Shown: in pieces, positions 1 to 4,998 of the stretch
Numbering within the stretch: position 1 is the first letter of the stretch
Layout: each line of letters starts with the position of its first letter
From: Gemmatimonadales bacterium
GTDB lineage: Bacteria; Gemmatimonadota; Gemmatimonadetes; Gemmatimonadales; GWC2-71-9
DNA: 5,302 nucleotides
Assembly (NCBI GenBank): GCA_030597435.1
Contig: JAUVRV010000242.1
Location: 1-5,302, forward strand
Direction: 5' to 3'
Position numbers and translations under genes: made by a program
The notes under the pieces: generated by a model
The model's input: only the letters and a program-made list of their open reading frames with translations
Told to the model about the DNA's origin: nothing
Database searches by the model: none

Positions 1-257
1 AATTGCTCCGAGAGATATGCGTACTCGCCTCCGGCCCGTGGCATGGCTGCGCCGAGTGCACCGTAGCACAGCGCGCCGCACAGCGCCAGGATGCCGCCGC
101 CGAACCAGAGGGCGATCATGAGCAGCGGACTGCCGAGTTCCAGCAGGAGCAGTCCGGAGGTGGTGAAGATCCCGGCCCCGATCATGTCAGCCACCACGAT
201 GTTAGTGGCTGGGAAGAGCTTCAGTTGTCTCGCTAGGCCGGCAGCGGGGTCGTCCAT
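1..257 (-). CDS. APC-superfamily amino acid permease, N-terminal part (cut by left window edge)
   Basis: Translating the minus strand from the ATG at 257-255 gives 85 codons without a stop before the window ends. The product begins MDDPAAGLARQLKLFPATNI and continues VVADMIGAGIFTTSGLL. The IGAGIF stretch (residues 26-31) is the unwound, substrate-contacting part of transmembrane helix 1 in amino acid-polyamine-organocation transporters. A second hydrophobic helix covers about residues 43-70, and the PRAGGEYAYLSE segment (73-84) matches the conserved loop before helix 3 in this family. It should be an inner-membrane, ion-coupled amino acid transporter of about 12 helices; the substrate cannot be told. 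The start is supported by GAGG seven nucleotides upstream. It lies 216 bp beyond the acyltransferase-reductase gene in the same direction and probably has its own promoter. The family call is firm, the subfamily open. Confidence 0.88.
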   Translation of the reverse strand, partial: MDDPAAGLARQLKLFPATNIVVADMIGAGIFTTSGLLLLELGSPLLMIALWFGGGILALCGALCYGALGAAMPRAGGEYAYLSEQ

Positions 258-264
258 CGATCCG

Positions 265-268
265 CCTC
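265..268 (-). promoter_or_regulatory. Shine-Dalgarno of the permease gene
   Basis: GAGG on the minus strand, seven nucleotides before the ATG at 257. It supports that start. It lies in the loop of a possible small hairpin (254-277) whose stem reaches into the start codon. Confidence 0.6.
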
Positions 269-306
269 GTCGATCGGTACAGTCGTTGGCCGTGTGCGTG
301 TGTTAC

Positions 307-335
307 TTAATACGCAATTAGCGCCGTTCTGTTAC
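307..335 (-). promoter_or_regulatory. Possible sigma70-type promoter for the permease gene
   Basis: On the minus strand GTAACA (335-330) and TATTAA (312-307) are separated by 17 bp. Each matches the -35 and -10 consensus at four of six positions. It is the most A/T-rich spot in this gap and sits 50 bp before the permease start. The sigma factors of this organism are unknown, so this is a candidate only. Confidence 0.3.
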
Positions 336-350
336 GCCGCGGGCCCATTC

Positions 351-367
351 CCTTACAAGATCCTTAC
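351..367 (-). repeat. Direct repeat GTAAGG-N5-GTAAGG
   Basis: Two exact hexamers 11 bp apart, centred about 26 bp upstream of the candidate -35 of the permease gene, where an activator would bind. The spacing equals that of the TTGACG pair but the sequence differs. Confidence 0.35.
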
Positions 368-369
368 GT

Positions 370-392
370 GGAGGGTCGGTCGGTTTCCCTCC
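370..392 (-). terminator. Weak hairpin after the four-gene block
   Basis: A 6-bp all-strong inverted repeat (GGAGGG with CCCTCC, 11-nt loop) lies about 80 bp past the last stop codon of the block. There is no run of T after it, so it is not a standard intrinsic terminator; it could act as an RNA-stabilising stem or be chance. Confidence 0.18.
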
Positions 393-473
393 GGTGGAAC
401 ATGTGAGTATGCGGTTTGACGAGGAAGAGCAGGGGACAACCAGTAAGCTTGCGGCCTCCCGATTGGCTTGGCT

Positions 474-2186
474 TTACCTGTCATCCGTTCCTGGTACGGC
501 GCTTTGACACCGCGACTTATCGTGCGGATACCTCTCCAACGCACGTTCATCGGTCTCCTCTTTCATCCGGTGCTCGGCTTCATTCACGCGGTTCCGTATG
601 AATCGGAAGTGCTTGAGGAGCCTCTCTTTGAACTGGAAGGGATGATTCCCTACTAACGCTGCCACCAGGCGCCGTGAGATCCGCAACAGACGCACCGTGA
701 AGATTTCCAAACCTCCCACGAGAAACTCGTCCTTGTGAGCGGCGACGCCCTGGAGAATACGACTGGCACATTGGTCGGCGTCCATGCCGCGCAGGTGTAC
801 CGCCAGTCTCTTGCCGAACCGGGCGCCGGTTCCGGGGAGGGCGTTGAGGGTGATCGGCGTGTTGATGAATCCGGGGACGGCGATCGTTACTTGGATGTTA
901 CTTTCGCGCACCTCGGAACGGAGTGATTCGAAGAAACCGTGCAGGGCGTGTTTCGATGCTGAGTAGGCCGCTAGCAAGGGAACCCCGTACTTGCCGGTGA
1001 CGCTACTGACGATGACAAAACACCCGGAGCGTCGACTCAGCATCGACGGCAGGAGTGACTTCGTCAATGCAACTGGTCCGAAGTAATTTGTCTCCATGAC
1101 TTGACGATCAACTTCGAGGCATGTGTTGAGCGTCAGATCGCGTGCTGCAATCCCAGCGTTGTGGATCACATAATCGACTTGTCCCGCAATACTGAGCGCC
1201 GTCCGGACTTTGTCCGCCAGCGTCTCCCGTTGGGTGAGGTCCAGGGGCAGAACGTGCACGTCAGCGGCGCCGGTACACTCACGCGCAACGGATTCGAGCC
1301 GTTGCACGTCCCGCGCAGAGAGAATGAGCGTGGCCGCTTGCTGATGAGCAGCCAGCGCCAGTGCTCGCCCGATCCCCGAAGAAGCTCCAGTGATCCAGAC
1401 GACCTTGTTTCGGAAGGTCTCCTTCCTTCGTCCCGTTCCTGATGTTGGCGATCGAGCGTCCCTGTCGATCGAAATCGGTCGCTCGCTAGTGGCTACAGAC
1501 AGCTGTTTGTGCAAGTGATTCACGGCAGCCATGGAGCGATCAACAATCTCCTGCGCGGTCTCACGGGTGGCCGGCGCAGCCAGGAGATCGTCATACGACA
1601 GGGGGTCCCCGAAGGCGATCGTAATCCGCTTACCTATGTGCGGACGAGGTGCGTGATAGGGCATGGCGTCCAAGAGACCATCGATGGCTACTGGGATGAT
1701 TCGCGCTTGCGTCTGGCGAGCCACGAATCCCGCACCGGGAAGACCTGGACGCATGCCATCAGGCGATCGTTGCCCTTCGGGGAAGAGGACTGTCACGCCC
1801 TTTGGGAGAACCCGGCACATGGCCCGCAGTGCGCCCGCGTCTCCACCAGTGCGCACGGCAATGCAGCGAAGGTGGTTGGAGAGCCACGCGATCACAGGAT
1901 TGCTGAAGAAGTGCTCCGATGCGGCGAAGTTCCACGGGTGTAGCCTGGGATTGATCAGCGCCCGGGGGAAGAAGGCCGCCAGCGCAATGAGGAAACTGTC
2001 GACGGGCGACTGATGATTAGACACGAACATCAGGTTGGGCAAATCGTCGCCGCGATACGGTCGTACGATCCGTACGCGATTCAGGACGAAGAGATACACC
2101 CAGGCAATGACCGCACACACGTTGGTTACGACGAACGCGGTGATTGTCCACCAGAGGGTCCGCTGCTCGGTTGAAAGGGCACTCAT
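474..2186 (-). CDS. Fusion protein: PlsC-like acyltransferase + short-chain dehydrogenase/reductase
   Basis: A 570-residue two-domain protein. A hydrophobic helix (about 11-37) precedes a glycerolipid acyltransferase domain with the catalytic NHxxxxD motif NHQSPVD (57-63), FPEGQRS (135-141) and the hydrophobic IIPVAIDG strand (163-170). This family moves acyl groups from acyl-CoA or acyl-ACP to lysophosphatidate-like acceptors at the inner membrane. After a polar linker (about 230-260) comes a complete classical SDR: TGASSGIG (267-274), NAG (343-345), Asn367, Ser395, Tyr408 and Lys412 of YSASK. The Ser-Ala-Arg after strand 2 suggests NADPH. About 125 residues follow YSASK, the last 30 polar. 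The ATG at 2186 overlaps the upstream stop as ATGA; an in-frame GTG at 2216 would add 10 residues and is less likely. Both active sites look intact. Substrates are unknown; acyl-dihydroxyacetone phosphate or 3-ketosphinganine are reasonable ideas for the reductase half. Confidence 0.92.
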   Translation of the reverse strand: MSALSTEQRTLWWTITAFVVTNVCAVIAWVYLFVLNRVRIVRPYRGDDLPNLMFVSNHQSPVDSFLIALAAFFPRALINPRLHPWNFAASEHFFSNPVIAWLSNHLRCIAVRTGGDAGALRAMCRVLPKGVTVLFPEGQRSPDGMRPGLPGAGFVARQTQARIIPVAIDGLLDAMPYHAPRPHIGKRITIAFGDPLSYDDLLAAPATRETAQEIVDRSMAAVNHLHKQLSVATSERPISIDRDARSPTSGTGRRKETFRNKVVWITGASSGIGRALALAAHQQAATLILSARDVQRLESVARECTGAADVHVLPLDLTQRETLADKVRTALSIAGQVDYVIHNAGIAARDLTLNTCLEVDRQVMETNYFGPVALTKSLLPSMLSRRSGCFVIVSSVTGKYGVPLLAAYSASKHALHGFFESLRSEVRESNIQVTIAVPGFINTPITLNALPGTGARFGKRLAVHLRGMDADQCASRILQGVAAHKDEFLVGGLEIFTVRLLRISRRLVAALVGNHPFQFKERLLKHFRFIRNRVNEAEHRMKEETDERALERYPHDKSRCQSAVPGTDDR

Positions 2187-2620
2187 GACCCAGTCCACCA
2201 GACGAGGGTAATCCACAGAAGCTGGGCCGGAATGCGCCAGGCTGGAGCGGTTGCCAATCGGCCATGTAAGCTGAGGGATTTTCGTGCGATGCGGATGTTG
2301 GCGGGCAGCTTAAGTATGAGTAGCAGTACCAGGGCCATAGCCGCTGCGCGCCGCACTTGCGGTGTGAGGATTCCAGCGCCACCCGCAATCTGCCACACGC
2401 CGAGGAGCAACACGATTAAGGCGGGGCGGGGCACCGACGGAGGCACCAGTCGCTCAACGTCGTGGCGAATGGGTGTGAAGTGTGCTGCCCCCATGATGAT
2501 GAACGTGGTGCCTGTTGCCCAACGGACCGCTATGAGCCAAGAGTCGATCTCGACGACGCCCAACCCACCGAGCAGACGAAAAAGCAGGGCCAGCAGCGCC
2601 ACGATGAACACCGGGCTCAC
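2183..2620 (-). CDS. DoxX-family small membrane protein
   Basis: A 145-residue, very hydrophobic protein with four or five predicted membrane segments (about 2-22, 29-46, 66-85, 92-108 and 130-143). The AHF (46-48) of the second helix, the VPPSVP turn (59-64), a helix with GVWQIAGGAGIL (74-85) and LPANI (105-109) fit DoxX-like proteins. Their biochemical role is generally poorly defined; some are linked to redox membrane complexes. There is no cysteine in this protein, so thiol chemistry is unlikely. I chose the GTG at 2620: it overlaps the sulfotransferase stop as GTGA and has GGAGG six nucleotides upstream. The frame stays open another 83 codons upstream, but that part lies inside the sulfotransferase gene and is arginine-rich noise. 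Its stop overlaps the next start as ATGA. It could be a membrane partner of the lipid enzymes around it; that is inference from position only. Confidence 0.85.
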   Translation of the reverse strand: MSPVFIVALLALLFRLLGGLGVVEIDSWLIAVRWATGTTFIIMGAAHFTPIRHDVERLVPPSVPRPALIVLLLGVWQIAGGAGILTPQVRRAAAMALVLLLILKLPANIRIARKSLSLHGRLATAPAWRIPAQLLWITLVWWTGS

Positions 2621-3519
2621 GAGGAACCTCCGCGTGCGCCGCACCACCGCAATCGCGCGCGGTCCAGCTCGTCCGGCGAGTAAAAATGACGTACCTCCGG
2701 TGTGTTGTAATACCGATCGACGAAGGATCTGGGCAGCATGAGCTTGTCGAGAAGGTCCGTGTACTGAGCGCCGAGCGCTTTTTGTGCGCCGATGTTTGCC
2801 CGCCTCAGGCACAAGCGTTCGAGTCCGAGGAACGAGCGGAAGGCTGTCTCGCCACTTCGATCGAGACATTCGGTCTTGATGAGCAGCACGTCGGCGAACG
2901 AACCGTGATACACCTGGTAGCCTGCTTCCCGGTCGAACGGAGTACTGAACGGGTCGACCCCAAATACAGGTTGAAGCTCGTCACGGAACCACCGCATGCA
3001 GTCGACCTGGGCCGGGAAGGCCGTTACGAATTGGTCGAACACCGCGAGCGGATCGAGCCGTCCTTCGTTGCAGCGTTCCTTGATATCGGGGAGCAGCCTC
3101 GGCCCGAGCTGGAACAGCAGCGAGATGTTCCTTGCGACGGGATCGCGCACCAGGGTGATGATCTTCCAGCGGCCAGGCGTGACCCCCTGCCGTAACTGTT
3201 CCTTGAGATATCGGCTAACGAGGAGGTGGCCGGCTCCAGGCAATGACGGCACCCGTGACCAACGGTAGAACTTCTCCATGGCGGCGATGCCCTGGTCGGT
3301 CAGAGTGTGGATATGGAAGACGGGCCGGCCCGGTTGCGCTGCGCGAATGGACCGCACCACCGATTTTGAGCCGACCTTTGCCATCTGATACACCAGGATG
3401 GCCGGCCGCGTACGAAGGGTCTCCCAGCCCTTGGCCCGGAAGAACCTTCTGAGCACCGGATAGGCCATGGCAAGCGCGGTGGGTGTCGCTCGACTACGGG
3501 GGCCCGGTGGAGGGTTCAC
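2617..3519 (-). CDS. PAPS-type sulfotransferase, 'putative capsular polysaccharide synthesis' (NKWYS-like) family
   Basis: A 300-residue protein without clear membrane helices after a short basic N-terminus. YQMAKVGSKSV (44-54) matches the 5'-phosphosulfate-binding loop of sulfotransferases in the form (YQMxKVGSxS) usual in the 'putative capsular polysaccharide synthesis' family. LVRDPVARNISLLF (123-136) is the matching 3'-phosphate-binding segment, with Arg125 and Ser133 as the expected ligands. The C-terminal VRHFYSPDEL (276-285) also fits that family. The predicted reaction is sulfate transfer from PAPS to a carbohydrate or glycolipid hydroxyl. The start is the GTG at 3519, which forms a GTGA overlap with the glycosyltransferase stop and has GGAGG five nucleotides upstream; the ATG at 3468 (residue 18) lacks a ribosome binding site. 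Direct coupling to a lipid glycosyltransferase suggests the acceptor is that enzyme's product. The fold is well supported, the acceptor is inferred. Confidence 0.8.
   Translation of the reverse strand: MNPPPGPRSRATPTALAMAYPVLRRFFRAKGWETLRTRPAILVYQMAKVGSKSVVRSIRAAQPGRPVFHIHTLTDQGIAAMEKFYRWSRVPSLPGAGHLLVSRYLKEQLRQGVTPGRWKIITLVRDPVARNISLLFQLGPRLLPDIKERCNEGRLDPLAVFDQFVTAFPAQVDCMRWFRDELQPVFGVDPFSTPFDREAGYQVYHGSFADVLLIKTECLDRSGETAFRSFLGLERLCLRRANIGAQKALGAQYTDLLDKLMLPRSFVDRYYNTPEVRHFYSPDELDRARLRWCGARGGSS
2627..2631 (-). promoter_or_regulatory. Shine-Dalgarno of the DoxX gene (decides the GTG start)
   Basis: GGAGG with a 6-nt spacer before the GTG at 2620, lying inside the last codons of the sulfotransferase gene. 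It favours the short 145-residue product over the longer open frame. Confidence 0.75.
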
Positions 3520-4664
3520 GCCAACCTCCGGGTGACCCCACCAGCCGACACGCGATAGGTTCGGCCTCTCCATTCCACCTGATTCTGGAACAGGGCATAC
3601 CAGCACCCGGCCGCTGTCACAATCTCGAGCAGGGGCAGTAGCCACAGGTACCGAAGCTGTTGCCGGTCTCGCACGAAGAACTGACTCATGACCACCATGA
3701 CCGACAGTCTGGTTACCACAGCGATCACCCCAAGTGTCGCGAGGGGTCCACTTGCGAACAGCATCATCATCAACGCGACCGGAAACACGCTCCGCATCCA
3801 GCAGTACCAGGTGTAGAACGCTCCTGACAGGACATGCGACATACCCACTTGCCACCGCTGGGACTGATTCCACCAGGTTTCGAACGTCACGGTCCGACAC
3901 GGCACCGTAACTGGCTCGTGGTGCATGAGGACCCGGTAGCCCGCGCGGCGAACGCGGTTGGCCAGAATGACATCCATGAGCAGCGACGCGCCCTGTGGCT
4001 TGAAACCGCCGATGCTGTCCAACACGTCCCGCCGCATCGCCATGCAGGAGCCATTCGCGAGCCGGAGACCACCCCAAATGGACTCCAGGGCGAAGTGTCC
4101 TAGGAGGTCGTGGTTGATCGATCCCGACAGCATCGCCGCGGGCACGCTTGCCGCATTCAAGTACGCCGGGAAACATGTAACGAGACCTACGTTCTCGGTC
4201 TGCAAGGGGGCCGTAAACTCCTGGAGGTAGTTGGCATGAGGAAGGATCGTGTCGCTATCCACAAATACGAGCCATTCCCCACGAGCTGCTGCAACCCCTT
4301 CGATCAGGTTGTGCATCTTGCCCAACCGGTCACCGCACGGACCCGCAATCACCACGCGGATCCGATCGGGGTCTGTTGCAGCCACATCCTGTAACTCCGG
4401 CGTGGCAGGATCTGACTCGTCTTCGACACAGAACAACCACTCGACTGATCCACGCGTACGCTGCGCTGTGATTTGCCGGAGCGCGTGAGTTCTTTCCTCA
4501 TCGAGTCCTCGCACTGGGACGATTATGCTTACGGGTGCGACCGGCTCGCTGCGGCGATATTGTCGTGAGCGTCGTAGAACCAGCGCGGCGTGAAAGGGAA
4601 AACTCGCCACGATCAAGGTGGGGACTCCAATCGCCACGACTGCGACCCAAAACACCATAGTCAT
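3516..4664 (-). CDS. GT21-type membrane glycosyltransferase (ceramide glucosyltransferase / HpnI-like)
   Basis: A 382-residue processive-fold GT-A enzyme. An N-terminal membrane anchor (about 3-21) leads into the catalytic domain: VSIIVPVRG (45-53), the acidic EDESD (81-85), GKMHNLIEG (115-123), the metal-binding DSDT (136-139), ANGSCMAMRR (203-212), an aspartate at 231 and QSQRW (267-271), the (Q/R)xxRW motif. Three C-terminal hydrophobic stretches (about 293-304, 308-328, 338-358) follow. The ending EWRGRTYRVSAGG (364-376) closely resembles the WRxxxYRLRxGG tail of ceramide glucosyltransferases and hopanoid glycosyltransferase HpnI. It should transfer a sugar from a nucleotide sugar to a lipid at the cytoplasmic face of the inner membrane. 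The ATG at 4664 has GAGGT six nucleotides upstream; an earlier in-frame start at 4745 only adds residues unlike the family. It is first in the four-gene block. The lipid acceptor (ceramide, hopanoid or glycerolipid) is not decided. Confidence 0.88.
   Translation of the reverse strand: MTMVFWVAVVAIGVPTLIVASFPFHAALVLRRSRQYRRSEPVAPVSIIVPVRGLDEERTHALRQITAQRTRGSVEWLFCVEDESDPATPELQDVAATDPDRIRVVIAGPCGDRLGKMHNLIEGVAAARGEWLVFVDSDTILPHANYLQEFTAPLQTENVGLVTCFPAYLNAASVPAAMLSGSINHDLLGHFALESIWGGLRLANGSCMAMRRDVLDSIGGFKPQGASLLMDVILANRVRRAGYRVLMHHEPVTVPCRTVTFETWWNQSQRWQVGMSHVLSGAFYTWYCWMRSVFPVALMMMLFASGPLATLGVIAVVTRLSVMVVMSQFFVRDRQQLRYLWLLPLLEIVTAAGCWYALFQNQVEWRGRTYRVSAGGVTRRLA
3525..3529 (-). promoter_or_regulatory. 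Shine-Dalgarno of the sulfotransferase gene (decides the GTG start)
   Basis: GGAGG with a 5-nt spacer before the GTG at 3519, located in the last codons of the glycosyltransferase gene. No similar site precedes the ATG at 3468. Confidence 0.75.
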
Positions 4665-4670
4665 GTTCTT

Positions 4671-4675
4671 ACCTC
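4671..4675 (-). promoter_or_regulatory. Shine-Dalgarno of the glycosyltransferase gene
   Basis: GAGGT with a 6-nt spacer before the ATG at 4664. It supports this start, where the membrane anchor begins, over the in-frame ATG at 4745. Confidence 0.65.
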
Positions 4676-4759
4676 GGGGTTGAGTCCGGGCGAAGCCTCG
4701 GTGGCACACCGAACGTTGCGTGATCCCCCGCTGCTCGCATGCCAAGAATCGCTGGCCTA

Positions 4760-4776
4760 CGTCAAGAGAGCGTCAA
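4760..4776 (-). repeat. Direct repeat TTGACG-N5-TTGACG
   Basis: Two exact hexamers one helical turn (11 bp) apart, about 96 bp before the glycosyltransferase start. They could be tandem half-sites for a regulator or one could be a -35 box. Chance cannot be excluded for a repeat this short. Confidence 0.4.
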
Positions 4777-4854
4777 AAGGGCGTGGGAAACTGAGTTGCC
4801 GGTCGCCCAAGCCAGAGTGTGATGAGGGCAAGCCGCCCGCTTCGACATCGCGGT

Positions 4855-4998
4855 CTAGAGGTGGTGCGGGAGGTCCTTACTGAGGAGGAGTGGGAGTTGC
4901 TGCCGGAGCGAGTGAGGGACCTGGTAGTCGTCAGAGGGGAATGAGGTGGCCAGGTGGCGGTAGCTCGCCATCTTGCTATCCCATTGCCAGATCTTCAT
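4855..4998 (-). CDS. Possible small ORF of 47 codons downstream of the URO-D-like gene
   Basis: The frame begins MKIWQWDSKMASYRHL and ends LLLSKDLPHHL. Its ATG overlaps the URO-D-like stop as ATGA, the same junction type used in the block downstream, and G/C at third codon positions is high (39 of 47 by my count). Against it: no clear Shine-Dalgarno, no recognisable domain, signal or membrane segment, and the strand opposite carries a frame of 40 codons in the same codon register (4822-4944) with an equally protein-like composition. I do not recognise it. It may be a real small protein or chance. Confidence 0.28.
   Translation of the reverse strand: MKIWQWDSKMASYRHLATSFPSDDYQVPHSLRQQLPLLLSKDLPHHL

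Larger units (their letters stand above)
258..473. other. Intergenic region between acyltransferase-SDR and permease genes
   Basis: These 216 bp hold no gene I can support. Seen in reading order on the minus strand: a G+C-rich inverted repeat GGAGGG/CCCTCC (392-387 with 375-370, 11-nt loop) with no T-tract after it; a direct repeat GTAAGG-N5-GTAAGG (367-351); the promoter-like pair at 335-307; and the permease ribosome binding site. A short minus-strand frame overlapping the 3' end of the acyltransferase-SDR gene (to about 353) looks like a chance frame. Confidence 0.6.
4665..4854. other. Leader/promoter region before the four-gene block
   Basis: About 190 bp (330 bp if the small ORF at 4855-4998 is not real) with no gene I can support. 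Read on the minus strand it holds two copies of TTGACG 11 bp apart (4776-4771 and 4765-4760), which resemble -35 boxes, but no good -10 lies 16-18 bp downstream of either. A weak GG-N10-GC sigma54-like arrangement begins near 4744. I saw no hairpin followed by a T-tract that would end transcription from the URO-D gene, so read-through remains possible. Confidence 0.5.

Noticed and set aside
1101..1943. Plus-strand frames opposite the acyltransferase-SDR gene
   Set aside because: Both catalytic domains are clearly encoded on the minus strand; the plus frames have no family resemblance.
2232..2741. 169-codon plus-strand frame opposite the DoxX gene
   Set aside because: Mirror of a high-GC coding region: rich in Arg, Pro, Ser, no recognisable domain, no ribosome binding site.
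2621..2869. 83-codon upstream extension of the DoxX frame
   Set aside because: It overlaps the sulfotransferase C-terminal motifs in another frame, is basic and non-hydrophobic, and is not needed given the GTG with GGAGG at 2620.
2686..3195. 169-codon plus-strand frame opposite the sulfotransferase gene
   Set aside because: The opposite strand shows the PAPS-binding motifs and good start signals; this frame has no motif and is an antisense shadow.
3520..4176. Long minus-strand open frame running upstream of the sulfotransferase (219 extra codons)
   Set aside because: It lies wholly inside the glycosyltransferase gene in another frame and is rich in Arg, Pro and Gly with no motif. The sulfotransferase has its own GGAGG and GTG at 3519.
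4665..4745. 27-residue N-terminal extension of the glycosyltransferase
   Set aside because: The added residues are polar and unlike the family; the ATG at 4664 has GAGGT at good spacing and begins just before the membrane anchor.
4826..4838. GGGC/GCCC stem in the leader as a terminator for the URO-D gene
   Set aside because: Only four base pairs and no T-tract; common by chance in DNA of this composition.
4590..4883. 97-codon plus-strand frame spanning the leader of the four-gene block
   Set aside because: Composition is His/Arg/Ser/Gly-rich with no motif, it overlaps the glycosyltransferase 5' end, and no ribosome binding site precedes it.
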